From NCBI GenBank assembly GCA_045531455.1, contig JAZSEA010000101.1:1-64000 (forward strand): DNA of 64,000 nt, given 5' to 3'. The notes below the pieces were generated by a model, which worked only from the letters and a program-made list of their open reading frames with translations, had not been told where the DNA came from and searched no databases. Positions 15,801 through 24,780 of the stretch are shown piece after piece. The translations under genes were made by a program, and so were the position numbers. The first letter of the stretch is position 1. The number at the start of each line of letters is the position of its first letter. This stretch comes from CAG-390 sp045531455. Lineage in GTDB: Bacteria > Bacillota > Clostridia > Oscillospirales > CAG-272.

Positions 15801-16934
15801 TCAAAAATCGATCTTAAGCTGACCGCCAAGCTCTGCTGTATGCTTGTCGATAAGAGCGTGGATCTTCTTTACGGGGTCGAGGATGAGGCTGATAGACTCA
15901 TCGTGGTTGAGGGTATCGATAATGTAGGAAACGTACTTGCACATGCTTACCTCAACGTACCAATCCTTTGTCTTGAGCGCGGGATCGTTATAGATGAGGT
16001 TGGTGGTGAAGATCTTATCGATGATACCGTCCTCGTAAGCCTTATCGAAGCCCTCGAGACCGTTGGTGAAGAGTCCGAAGGTTGCGAAAGCATAGATCCT
16101 CTTCGCGCCTCGCTTCTTGATCTGCTTAGCAACGTCAAAGAGAGAGTCGCCCGAGGAGATCATATCGTCGACGATGACAACGTCCTTACCCGTGAGATCC
16201 TGACCGAGGTATTCGTGAGCAACGATGGGGTTCTTACCGTTTACGATACGGGAATAGTCACGTCTCTTATAGAACATACCTACGTCAAGTCCCGCAACCG
16301 AGGAGAAGAACATACATCTGCCCATTGCGCCCTCGTCGGGAGAGATGATGATAAGCTGTTCCTTATCAAAGGAAATGTCGGGAACTGCCTTGACAAGCGC
16401 CTTTACCATCTGGTATGTAGGGCGGTAGTTGTCAAAGCCGATAAGGGGAACTGCATTCTGAACGCGGTCGTCGTGTGCGTCGAAGGTGATAAAGTTCTTA
16501 ACGCCGTAGAATTCGAGCTCGCGGAGCATCATAGCGCAATCGAGAGACTCGCGGTTGGTTCTCTTGTGCTGTCTGCCCTCATAGAGCATCGGCATAATTA
16601 CCGAGATACGGCGCGCCTTGCCCTCGATAGCTCCGACGATACGCTTAAGGTCAGCAAAATGCTCGTCGGGGGTCATAGGGATATCGTTACCTCTCATCTT
16701 ATAGGTAACGCCGTAGTTAAAGGGGTCGCAGATAATCATGATGTCAAGACCTCTGACCGACTGCTTGAGAAGTGCCTTTGCCTCACCCGATCCGAAGCGG
16801 GGACAATCGACCTCTACGAGATAAGATTCATTGGTGCCTCTGCGTTCTCTGAGATAATTGTCAACGCGGTTTGCAAATTCCTCGCATCCCTTCATTGCAA
16901 CTATGCCCAGCTTGCCAAATACTGTTTCCTTCAT
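15801..16934 (-). CDS. prs: Ribose-phosphate pyrophosphokinase
   Basis: Makes PRPP from ribose-5-phosphate and ATP for nucleotide, His and Trp synthesis. At 377 residues it is longer than the usual 310-330 and belongs to a divergent Clostridia type. Visible parts are MLYEGRQHKRTNRESLDCAMMLRE near residue 120 with FDAHDDR after it, SPDEGAMGR near 200, and the PRPP loop VVIVDDMISSGDSLFDVA near 250. The ATG is preceded by AAGGAG. Monocistronic, with its own promoter and terminator. Confidence 0.92.
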   Translation of the reverse strand: MKETVFGKLGIVAMKGCEEFANRVDNYLRERRGTNESYLVEVDCPRFGSGEAKALLKQSVRGLDIMIICDPFNYGVTYKMRGNDIPMTPDEHFADLKRIVGAIEGKARRISVIMPMLYEGRQHKRTNRESLDCAMMLRELEFYGVKNFITFDAHDDRVQNAVPLIGFDNYRPTYQMVKALVKAVPDISFDKEQLIIISPDEGAMGRCMFFSSVAGLDVGMFYKRRDYSRIVNGKNPIVAHEYLGQDLTGKDVVIVDDMISSGDSLFDVAKQIKKRGAKRIYAFATFGLFTNGLEGFDKAYEDGIIDKIFTTNLIYNDPALKTKDWYVEVSMCKYVSYIIDTLNHDESISLILDPVKKIHALIDKHTAELGGQLKIDF

Positions 16935-16973
16935 TTTGACTCCTTTTAATCCGAGTTATTTAATTGATATTTT

Positions 16974-17002
16974 ATTATACCATATAATTCGCAAATGTGC
17001 AA
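16974..17002 (-). promoter_or_regulatory. Promoter of prs
   Basis: Minus strand: -35 TTGCAC at 16997-17002 and -10 TATAAT at 16974-16979, spacer 17. Confidence 0.75.
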
Positions 17003-17071
17003 ATACTTTTTTCGATTTTTTTGCAAAATTCGTCAACTTTTTTGTATTTTCTTTATATTGCCGACCGTTTA

Positions 17072-18052
17072 TCAGATCCACCCGACGGTTTTCATCAGGA
17101 AAACGCCGAGGAATATGGTCAAAATGCAGAAAAGAGTCGAGAGCAGGAGTATCTGTCCCGCGAGCTCGTGGTCACTCTTCATATTCTTTGCCATAATATA
17201 GCTGCTGACGGCGGCGGGTGTTCCGAAGATGATAAAGGTTATGAGCAACTCATTGCCTCTGAAGCCGCAGAGGTATGCCGCCGCAACGCCTATGATCGGA
17301 TGGATGACGGTCTTCACGATCGAGGTCACGCTTGCGAGAGTGATATTTCCCTTGAGCGCCGAGAAGGAGAAGCCCGCGCCGAGGCTTATGAGTGCCAGAG
17401 CCGTAGTCGAGTCGGAAAGATATCCGAGCGAGGTATTGAGTATCGTCGGAAGTTCCCAACCGAAGATCATAAAGGGTAGTCCGAGAACGACGGCGATAAT
17501 GAGCGGATTCTTGGCGGTATTGATCAGGATCTTTCCTATATTGATTTTCTGCTTCTCTTCTCCCTCCGCAGTCGGCATAAAGACCGTCAGCACTACGACC
17601 GAGAGGACGTTATACATAAGGATAACGAAGGGCATCGTGATGGCGTAGCCTGCGAGAGCAACGTCGCTCTCCGCCGTTCCCGCGTAGATATTCGTGATGA
17701 ATACCACTCCGAGGATAGAGGCATTCGAGCGGAACATACTCTGCACCGACGCGCCGACACGCGCGGGGTCTCGGACGATGAGGTGAGTCAGAATTGAAAA
17801 TACCGTACAGGTGATCAAAAGCATCACGACAGTGAAGATCGGGAGCTTCATAAGGTCTCCGCCGCTCGTCATATCCGCGCCCGCGACCTGCAGAAAGATC
17901 ATACAGGGCAGGGCTATGTCAAAGACGTATTTGTCTGCAGCCGAATAAAAGCTGTCGGGCAGAAGCCTGATCTTTTTGAGGACCATACCGAGGACGGTCA
18001 GTATCAGCACGGGCGTCACGGTATTGAGGCTCAGTATCAGATTATCGAGCAT
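17072..18052 (-). CDS. AEC-family transporter (auxin efflux carrier type)
   Basis: 326 residues with about ten membrane helices in two inverted halves. It starts LNTVTPVLILTVLGMVLKKI, and the second half has ISLGAGFSFSALKGNI near residue 225, typical of the membrane transport protein family PF03547. Bacterial members export or import organic acids such as malate; the substrate here is unknown. It lies 11 bases behind rhaB on the same strand, so a role in export of a rhamnose-derived product is conceivable but unproven. Confidence 0.87.
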   Translation of the reverse strand: MLDNLILSLNTVTPVLILTVLGMVLKKIRLLPDSFYSAADKYVFDIALPCMIFLQVAGADMTSGGDLMKLPIFTVVMLLITCTVFSILTHLIVRDPARVGASVQSMFRSNASILGVVFITNIYAGTAESDVALAGYAITMPFVILMYNVLSVVVLTVFMPTAEGEEKQKINIGKILINTAKNPLIIAVVLGLPFMIFGWELPTILNTSLGYLSDSTTALALISLGAGFSFSALKGNITLASVTSIVKTVIHPIIGVAAAYLCGFRGNELLITFIIFGTPAAVSSYIMAKNMKSDHELAGQILLLSTLFCILTIFLGVFLMKTVGWI

Positions 18053-18063
18053 ATTTTCTTACC

Positions 18064-19530
18064 TTACTTTCTGTCGATAAGGCGGAGATAGTATTCAAGA
18101 TAGGAATCGTAATCGCTCTTGTTTCCGCGCGGGAGATATGTCTTTACGGGGAAGGACTTACGGACGAGCTCGCGAGCCTCGGAGATGCCCGAAACGAGAC
18201 CGTGTGCCATTGCCTGAACGAGAAGGTTGCCGAGAGTCGTTGCCTCGGAGGGACCCGCAACGACGGGCATACCGCAGACGTCCGCGGTGATCTGCGAGAG
18301 CAGAGGATCCTTCGATCCGCCGCCGACGATATTGATCGAGCTCGGGTTCTTGCCCGTGAGATGCTTGATGTCCTCGACGGTGTATCTGTAGCAGAGTGCC
18401 AAGCTGTCGAAGATGGTACGGATTATCTCGCCGACGGTTTCGGGAACGTGCTGACCCGTCTTGCGGCAGTATTCCGCGATGCGCGCGGGCATATCGCCGG
18501 GAGGCATAAACACGGGATCGTTTACGTTGATGAAGGATACGAAGGGCTTTGCGTTCATCGCTTCCTCGGTCATACTGTCATAGGTGACCTTCTTGCCCTC
18601 CGAGAGCCACGCGCGGCGGCATTCCTGAACGAGCCATAGTCCGACGTGATTTTTGAGATAGCGGATCGTTCCGCACGCACCGCCCTCGTTGGTATAGTTG
18701 CGCTTTTCGCCTTCCGCGCAAATAAGCGGAGCCTTCAATTCACAGCCCATCAGCGACCAGGTGCCCGAGCTTATGTAGATGAAGTCATCGTCCTCGGCAG
18801 GAGTTGCGAAGACCGCACTTGCCGTATCGTGGGACGGCACGGTGATGAGCTTCATATTCGATGCAAAATCGGGCTTGATCTTTCCGACGACAACGCCGGG
18901 ATCGACGATCGGAGCGAATTTGTCCTTAGAAATACCGAGTGCCGAGAGGATCTCGGGGGAGAAATCGCGGGTGTGTGCGTCAACGATCGCGCCCGTGGAT
19001 GCGACGGTATATTCGCTTACCTGCTCGCCCGAGAGGAAATATCCGAAGAGGTCGGGAAGGAAGAGGATCTTATCCGTCTTCTCGAGTCTTTCGGGAGTGA
19101 ACTTCTTCTCTGCCGCAAGCTGGAGAACGGTATTGAATTCGAGGTACTGAATACCCGTGATCTCGTAGAGTCTCGAAAGAGGCATAAACTGCGAGAAATA
19201 GTCGCCTATACCGCGGGTTCTGACGTCGCGGTTGCTGTAAGGATCGCAGACGAGCTCGCCCTTTTTGTCAACCAGGCCGTAGTCAACGCCCCAGGTGTCG
19301 ATACCTACACTCTGCGCGCCCATAGATGCACCGAGGCGGGTAGCATTTTCAACCTCGCGGCGAAGCATCGGGGCATCCCAGACGAGCATATCGCCCTTAT
19401 ATATAGGTTTGTTTTCAAAGCGGCAGATCTCCTTGATCGCCATTTTTTCTCCGTCAAAGGAGCCGATAAGACCGCGACCGCTTCCTCCGCCGATGTCTAT
19501 ACCTAACATTTTGATCTTGTTGTCGGACAT
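18064..19530 (-). CDS. rhaB: Rhamnulokinase-type FGGY carbohydrate kinase
   Basis: 488 residues. The N-terminus MLGIDIGGGSGRGLIGSFDG holds the ATP phosphate loop, and SVGIDTWGVDYGLVD near residue 78 is the signature of rhamnulokinase with its catalytic Asp. HDTASAVFATP near 235, YISSGTWSLMG near 255 and INIVGGGSKDPLLSQITAD near 400 complete the fold. It phosphorylates L-rhamnulose, or a related ketose, at C1. The isomerase and aldolase genes are not in the window. The start is the ATG with CGGAGG nine bases upstream. Confidence 0.88.
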   Translation of the reverse strand: MSDNKIKMLGIDIGGGSGRGLIGSFDGEKMAIKEICRFENKPIYKGDMLVWDAPMLRREVENATRLGASMGAQSVGIDTWGVDYGLVDKKGELVCDPYSNRDVRTRGIGDYFSQFMPLSRLYEITGIQYLEFNTVLQLAAEKKFTPERLEKTDKILFLPDLFGYFLSGEQVSEYTVASTGAIVDAHTRDFSPEILSALGISKDKFAPIVDPGVVVGKIKPDFASNMKLITVPSHDTASAVFATPAEDDDFIYISSGTWSLMGCELKAPLICAEGEKRNYTNEGGACGTIRYLKNHVGLWLVQECRRAWLSEGKKVTYDSMTEEAMNAKPFVSFINVNDPVFMPPGDMPARIAEYCRKTGQHVPETVGEIIRTIFDSLALCYRYTVEDIKHLTGKNPSSINIVGGGSKDPLLSQITADVCGMPVVAGPSEATTLGNLLVQAMAHGLVSGISEARELVRKSFPVKTYLPRGNKSDYDSYLEYYLRLIDRK

Positions 19531-19567
19531 TTTTATTTCCTCCGAAAAAATTTATATAATAAATTTC

Positions 19568-19724
19568 GTTTTTTGGGCGGCTTTGCCGCTCAAAAAACAC
19601 CGCCAAGACGAGCAGGGCGAGTCCGCGCGACGAGGGGAGCTGACAAAATCTCCGATTTTGTCAAGCGGCGATAAGCGCGCGCCCGCGGAGCGGTGGATCA
19701 ATCGTAAAACGCAGTTTTACGATT
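19568..19724. repeat. Intergenic element of three consecutive palindromes
   Basis: The three hairpins are 19568-19598 (GTTTTTTG...CAAAAAAC around GCGGC-TTT-GCCGC), 19641-19663 (TGACAAAATC/GATTTTGTCA) and 19700-19724 (AATCGTAAAAC/GTTTTACGATT), with GC-rich linkers. The element fills the gap between the mutS2 stop and the region ahead of rhaB. The first palindrome could serve as a terminator for the mutS2 operon; the others have no T tract. It looks like a repeated element rather than unique regulatory DNA. Confidence 0.55.
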
Positions 19725-19728
19725 GGGA

Positions 19729-22125
19729 TTATTTCATTTCAACAATGGTAACACCGCCGTCGCCCTCTCCGTACTGACCGATACGGAAGTTTGCGATGCG
19801 GCTTTCACGGCGGAGCTTTTCCCAAAGAGCCGCGCGGAGTGCGCCCGTGCCCTTACCGTGGATCAAGCGGCAGGTGCGGAGACCGGCAAGCTGAACCTCG
19901 TCGAGGTATCTGTCAACCTCGTACCAAGCCTCGTCGCCCGTCATACCGCGAAGGTCGATCTCATCCGAGCAGGCGCGGCTTACGGTGGTCTTGGCAAACT
20001 CCTTGACCGTCTTTTTGTTGCCCTGCGAGTCGGTAACGGTGATAACGTCGTCCATCAGCTTGAGGTTTTTGACCTTGGTCTTTGTTCTGACTGAGCCGAT
20101 CTGAACGCTAACGTTTCCGCTGCGGTCGGGATCCGCAATGAGCACGCCCTCCTGACCGATATTCATAAGATAAACGGCGTCGCCCTTCTTGAGCGGACGG
20201 GGGAGGACGTATTCTTCGTCGATATTTTCGTCAACGGGATTGTATTTATCCTCGTTTTCGCGCATATATTCGCGGACCTTCTTGCGTGCCGCGTCGAGCT
20301 CCTGCCCGAGTCTTTCGCTGTCGCGAGCCTTGCGGACCTTATCGAGCTGAGCGAAAACGTACTCGCTCGAGATCTTTGCGCCCTCGACCATCTCGGCAGC
20401 CTTTTTCTGCGCGCGTTCGACTTCCTTCTCGGCGGCGGCGATCTTTTCCTTGATCTTCGCCTCTGCCTCGACCTTGAATTTCTCATACTCGCGGCGCATA
20501 TTTTCGGATTCCTCGCGGTACTTCTCTGCCTCGATGCGAGCCGCCTCGAGCTTGTCAATGACGTCCTCGAAGCGTCTGTTGTCCGAGCTTACCTCGGCAA
20601 GTGCGCGGTCGATAATATGCTTCGGCAGACCGAGTCTTTCGGATATTGCAAGCGCATTTGAGCGTCCGGGAGTGCCGATGGTCAGCTTATAGGTCGGACG
20701 GAGAGTTTCGATGTCAAATTCGCAGGACGCGTTCTTGACGCCGGGAGTGTTGAGCGCGTACGCCTTGAGCTCGGCATAGTGAGTGGTTGCCGCACAGGTC
20801 GCGCCCGCGGCTCTGACCTCGCTGATGACCGCGATGGCAAGTGCCGCACCCTCAATGGGGTCGGTGCCGACGCCAAGCTCGTCGAAGAGGACGAGGGCAT
20901 CGTCGGTCAGATCGTCAACGATCGAAACGATATTTACCATATGCGAGGAGAAGGTCGAGAGCGACTGCTCGATGCTTTGCTCGTCGCCGAGGTCAACGAG
21001 GACTCTGCCGTAGATCGGCACGGTTGAATTATCGTCACAAGGAATATGAAGTCCCGACTGTGCCATCAGCGCAAAAAGTCCGAGAGTTTTAAGTGTAACC
21101 GTCTTACCGCCCGTATTGGGACCGGTAATGACGAGGGTATCAAAATCACCGCCGAGGCGGATATTTACGGGAACAACGCGCTCCTTCGGAATCAGCGGAT
21201 GGCGCGCGTTACGAAGCTCCGTGCGTCTGTTATCCGACGAGATCTTCGGCTGGGAGGCATTCATTCTGAATGAAAGCTCTGCACAGGCAAAGACGAAGGC
21301 AAGCTCGTCGATATTTGCGCCGTTATAGCGGATCTTATCCGAGATCGCGGCAACCTCTGCCGAGAAATTGTAGAGGATACGCTCGATCTCGTGCTTTTCC
21401 TTTGCCTCGAGCTCGCGGATCTCATTGTTTGCGTCAACGACGGCAAGCGGCTCGATGAAGAGGGTCGCGCCCGTCGACGATGCATCGTGAACGAGACCCT
21501 TGATCTCGTTCTTACATTCAGCCTTTACGGGAACGACAAAGCGTCCGTTACGGATGGTTACGATATTCTCCTGCAGGCTCTTCGAATACGCACCCGTTGT
21601 ATATTTTGCAAGGATATCGCGGACCTTTGCGGTGGTCTGACGGATCTTGCGACGGATATTATAGAGCTCGGGGGATGCATCGTCAGCCATCGTTTCCTCG
21701 CTGATGATCGCGGTCCTTATGCGCTCCTCGAGATTTTTATCGGGGAGAAGACGCTCGAAGACCTCGTCAAGAACCGTCTCGAAGCGGCGGTTCGTGCGGC
21801 TGTAATCGAGCAGAACACGGCTTGTGCGAAGGATATCGGCGATATCCATAAGCTCGCGCTGTGTCAGCATCGCGCCCTTATCGGCACGTTCGCAATGCGC
21901 GGTTATATCCTTGACACCGCCGAAGGGAGGCTGTCCCTTTTCAGCGGCAAGTCTTTTTGCATCGCTTGTGCGCCTCTGCATATTGAGGACGCGGATCAGA
22001 TCGGATTCGGGCGCAAGAGCAAGTGCCGCCGCGCGAGACCCCTCGGTACGGGCACAATCGCAGAGCATGGCTCTGATCTTATCAAATTCAAGTAATTTTA
22101 CTGTTTTTTCGGGTAGGTACATCAT
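19729..22125 (-). CDS. mutS2: Endonuclease MutS2
   Basis: 798 residues. MutS-like core and lever region, then the ATPase with P-loop ITGPNTGGKTVTLKTLG near residue 330 and LVLFDELGVGTDPIEGAALA near 410. A long coiled coil (residues about 510-600) precedes a C-terminal Smr nuclease domain with IDLRGMTGDEAWYEVDRYLD and LIHGKGTGALR. MutS2 acts on branched DNA and on stalled or collided ribosomes, not in mismatch repair. It is last in the operon that starts at yqfC, 12 bases behind recO. Confidence 0.95.
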   Translation of the reverse strand: MMYLPEKTVKLLEFDKIRAMLCDCARTEGSRAAALALAPESDLIRVLNMQRRTSDAKRLAAEKGQPPFGGVKDITAHCERADKGAMLTQRELMDIADILRTSRVLLDYSRTNRRFETVLDEVFERLLPDKNLEERIRTAIISEETMADDASPELYNIRRKIRQTTAKVRDILAKYTTGAYSKSLQENIVTIRNGRFVVPVKAECKNEIKGLVHDASSTGATLFIEPLAVVDANNEIRELEAKEKHEIERILYNFSAEVAAISDKIRYNGANIDELAFVFACAELSFRMNASQPKISSDNRRTELRNARHPLIPKERVVPVNIRLGGDFDTLVITGPNTGGKTVTLKTLGLFALMAQSGLHIPCDDNSTVPIYGRVLVDLGDEQSIEQSLSTFSSHMVNIVSIVDDLTDDALVLFDELGVGTDPIEGAALAIAVISEVRAAGATCAATTHYAELKAYALNTPGVKNASCEFDIETLRPTYKLTIGTPGRSNALAISERLGLPKHIIDRALAEVSSDNRRFEDVIDKLEAARIEAEKYREESENMRREYEKFKVEAEAKIKEKIAAAEKEVERAQKKAAEMVEGAKISSEYVFAQLDKVRKARDSERLGQELDAARKKVREYMRENEDKYNPVDENIDEEYVLPRPLKKGDAVYLMNIGQEGVLIADPDRSGNVSVQIGSVRTKTKVKNLKLMDDVITVTDSQGNKKTVKEFAKTTVSRACSDEIDLRGMTGDEAWYEVDRYLDEVQLAGLRTCRLIHGKGTGALRAALWEKLRRESRIANFRIGQYGEGDGGVTIVEMK

Positions 22126-22137
22126 GATGTTGTTTCC

Positions 22138-22953
22138 TTATTTCTTGCTCAGCTCGTGATAGAGGCTGAGTGATGAAAAGCCGCGCTCAAGATGATTGAG
22201 AATATAGGTCTCAGCCGCGCGGCTGAAAGTGTTTTTATCGGTTTCTGATGATATATCGAATGAAAGCAGGCGTTTGAGCGGCGCGTTTACGACGTATCGC
22301 ATCGCGGCAAGCACGCCCGCCGTTATCGGGATGATGATCGATCGCGTTCCGAGCGCATCGACAAGCAGCTCCGCGTCCGAGGCTTGTACGTTTTCGGGAG
22401 ACGAGGCTATGCAATCCGAGCAGACGATACCGCCGCTCATTACGTCGAGATAAAAGGCGGGAGCTTCGGTCTTCTCGCATCTGATGCATTCGGTAAGCTC
22501 GGGCAGATACCCCGATATCGCCGCCGCACGAAGCTCGAAAGCCGCCTTTACGAGAGCGCGGTCGTATTTCTCCGAGCAGAGCGCGTGGTATGTATTGAGA
22601 GCCAATGGCAAAAGCTCGCCCGCGGGCTCTCCCTGACCGCTCAACTCACAGCAGACGTCGGAAATATACTGCGCGAGATACATAAGCTCGATATCCTTCT
22701 CGAGAGCGGTAAAGGATTTTATCACCGAAGCATCGCGCACCCAAGCCATATCACCCTTGAAATGGAGCTCGAAATTACCCCATACGAAGGCACGGCAGGG
22801 CGACATCAGCTTGTTTCGGAGCGATCTTGCGCCCTTTGCGATGACGGTGATCCTGCCCTCCTCGGGGCAAAGCAGAGTCAGAAGCCTGTCATGGTCGCCC
22901 TGCGGCACCGCGCGGATAACGAGCGCGTCTGTTGATATATCGTGGGTTGCCAT
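22138..22953 (-). CDS. recO: DNA repair protein RecO
   Basis: 271 residues. An N-terminal OB fold (DALVIRAVPQGDHDRLLTLLCPEEG) is followed by a helical domain, with a zinc-binding CIRCEKTEAPAFYLDVMSGGIVCSDC-type cluster near residues 155-180 that matches the CxxC...CxxC of Gram-positive RecO. It loads RecA together with RecR. Between era and mutS2 in a classic Firmicutes order. Confidence 0.92.
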   Translation of the reverse strand: MATHDISTDALVIRAVPQGDHDRLLTLLCPEEGRITVIAKGARSLRNKLMSPCRAFVWGNFELHFKGDMAWVRDASVIKSFTALEKDIELMYLAQYISDVCCELSGQGEPAGELLPLALNTYHALCSEKYDRALVKAAFELRAAAISGYLPELTECIRCEKTEAPAFYLDVMSGGIVCSDCIASSPENVQASDAELLVDALGTRSIIIPITAGVLAAMRYVVNAPLKRLLSFDISSETDKNTFSRAAETYILNHLERGFSSLSLYHELSKK

Positions 22954-22972
22954 GACGGTCTCCTTTCAATAC

Positions 22973-23869
22973 TTAATCTTCAATATCCTTCTTGTTGTAG
23001 CCGAAGTTCGAGACAAGTCCCTCGCGCTCGCGCCAGTTTTCCTTGACTCTTACCCAAAGATCGAGGAAGATCTTCGAGCCCGTGACATTTTCGAGCTCCT
23101 GACGGGAATACATTCCGACTTTCTTGAGCACTTCTCCTCCCTTGCCGATGATGATCTGTTTATGCGACTGCTTCTCGCAGATGATCTCGGCGCGGATCTT
23201 GGTGAGATTGCCCGTATCGCGGTATTCCTCGATGACGACGGCGATTCCGTGGGGAACCTCGCGGTCAAGCGCACGAAGGAGCTTTTCGCGGATGATCTCG
23301 GAAACGTACTGACGCATCGGCTGATCGGTTGCGGCGTCCTCGGGGAAGAACCATTCGCTCTCGCGGAGGAATTTTGAAAGCTCGTCCATAACCTCATCGA
23401 CGTGCTTGCCAGACTTTGCGGAAACTGGTACCACTGCATCGAAATCGTGCTTCGATGCGTAAGCCGCGATCTTCTCCGCGATCATATCGCGGCGGACGGT
23501 GTCGATCTTATTGAGAACGAGGACCGACGGCACTCCCTCTCTCTTGAGGTATTCGATGATCTCCTCCTCGGTCTTCGAGACGGGCTTGTTTACGTCAACG
23601 ACGAGCATAACCACGTCGCCCTGCTGCATACCCGACTTTGCCGCGGTTACCATATAGTCGCCGAGGCGGTTCTGCGGACGGTGGATGCCGGGGGTATCGA
23701 AGAAGACGAACTGATCCTCGCCCTCGGTAAGGATTCCACGGATGCAGTTGCGGGTGGTCTGCGGTTTATTTGAAACTATAGCGACCTTCTCGCCGAGAAT
23801 ACGGTTCATAATTGTCGATTTGCCGACGTTGGGTCTGCCTACTATCGAGATAAATACTGTTCTTTTCAT
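22973..23869 (-). CDS. era: GTPase Era
   Basis: 298 residues. The GTPase domain has ISIVGRPNVGKST (G1), FFDTPGIHRP (G3) and LVLNKIDTV (G4). The C-terminal KH domain carries EIICEKQSHKQIIIGKGG, which binds the 3' end of 16S rRNA during 30S maturation. It lies two bases behind the lipoprotein gene and 19 before recO. Confidence 0.96.
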   Translation of the reverse strand: MKRTVFISIVGRPNVGKSTIMNRILGEKVAIVSNKPQTTRNCIRGILTEGEDQFVFFDTPGIHRPQNRLGDYMVTAAKSGMQQGDVVMLVVDVNKPVSKTEEEIIEYLKREGVPSVLVLNKIDTVRRDMIAEKIAAYASKHDFDAVVPVSAKSGKHVDEVMDELSKFLRESEWFFPEDAATDQPMRQYVSEIIREKLLRALDREVPHGIAVVIEEYRDTGNLTKIRAEIICEKQSHKQIIIGKGGEVLKKVGMYSRQELENVTGSKIFLDLWVRVKENWREREGLVSNFGYNKKDIED

Positions 23870-23871
23870 TT

Positions 23872-24291
23872 TCAGTTCTCCGTCATTATATCAATAAAGT
23901 TCTGCAGGTCATAGGAGCTTGCGTCCTCGGTATACTGCGTTGCGTTCGGGTCAAGCTGACCCGGGTTCTTATGGAATATGTAGATCTCCTCGCCCGAAAT
24001 ATGCGAGAAAAGCATACTTTCGATCGCGCCCTCCTCGTCAATTCCGACGGAAAGCGAGAAATCGGGATCGTTCAGCTGAAAGTAATAGAGCGGTCTCTCG
24101 TTCGAGCCGAGCTGAACGTAATCGTACTTTGAAAAATATGAAAGTCCGACGTCTCTTGCGGAATCCGCAAAAGCGACCACCGATTCGACGGTAAGTACAG
24201 ATTTTTTCTCTTCCTTACGGGCGCATCCCGAGAGGAGGAAGAGGATCGCGGAAAGCGAAAGCATCAAGCATATGATTCTGATCTTTTTCAT
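23872..24291 (-). CDS. Small lipoprotein of unknown function
   Basis: 139 residues. A short signal sequence ends in the lipobox LLSGC (Cys near residue 22), followed by a lysine-rich linker and a domain of about 110 residues that I do not recognise. It should be anchored to the outer face of the membrane. The gene sits between ybeY and era with zero and two bases of spacing, where many Firmicutes carry dgkA or cdd instead, so it is certainly co-expressed. Its Shine-Dalgarno lies in the end of ybeY. Confidence 0.8.
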   Translation of the reverse strand: MKKIRIICLMLSLSAILFLLSGCARKEEKKSVLTVESVVAFADSARDVGLSYFSKYDYVQLGSNERPLYYFQLNDPDFSLSVGIDEEGAIESMLFSHISGEEIYIFHKNPGQLDPNATQYTEDASSYDLQNFIDIMTEN

Positions 24292-24765
24292 TTATTTCAC
24301 CTCAAGTCCCATAATTTTCATTATCTCGCGCTGACGGGCGCGCATATCAGCCTCATCCTCTTCTCCCGTCTCGTGGTCGTAGCCGAGAAGATGAAGAGTC
24401 GAATGAACGCAGAGGAATGCCACCTCGCGCTCAAAGGGATGACCGAATTCGTTCGCCTGCTCGCGCGCTCTTTCGAGAGACAAAACGATATCTCCGAGAC
24501 AGAGCTTTTCGCCGTCAAAGGCTTCCTCAAGATCGCCGTCCTCGGCTATCGGGAAGGAGAGGACGTCGGTGACGCGATCGATCCCTCTGTATTCGGCATT
24601 GAAACGGCGGATACCCGCATTTCCGACAAAGGTTACCGAGACCTCGCAATCGTCCTCGATCTCCTCGTATTCAAGAGTCGTCGTAATAGCGCGCTCAACG
24701 AGGGCTTTGAGCTCATCGGTCACCTTTTCCTTGCGGCATCTGACCGAATAATCCACAGTAAGCAT
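24292..24765 (-). CDS. ybeY: Endoribonuclease YbeY
   Basis: 157 residues. The zinc site LCVHSTLHLLGYDHETGEED near residue 125 is the HxxxHxxGxDH signature. YbeY acts in 16S rRNA 3'-end maturation and ribosome quality control. The usual neighbours phoH (upstream, 15 bases) and era (downstream) are present. Confidence 0.95.
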   Translation of the reverse strand: MLTVDYSVRCRKEKVTDELKALVERAITTTLEYEEIEDDCEVSVTFVGNAGIRRFNAEYRGIDRVTDVLSFPIAEDGDLEEAFDGEKLCLGDIVLSLERAREQANEFGHPFEREVAFLCVHSTLHLLGYDHETGEEDEADMRARQREIMKIMGLEVK

Positions 24766-24780
24766 TTTTTACTTCCTCCG

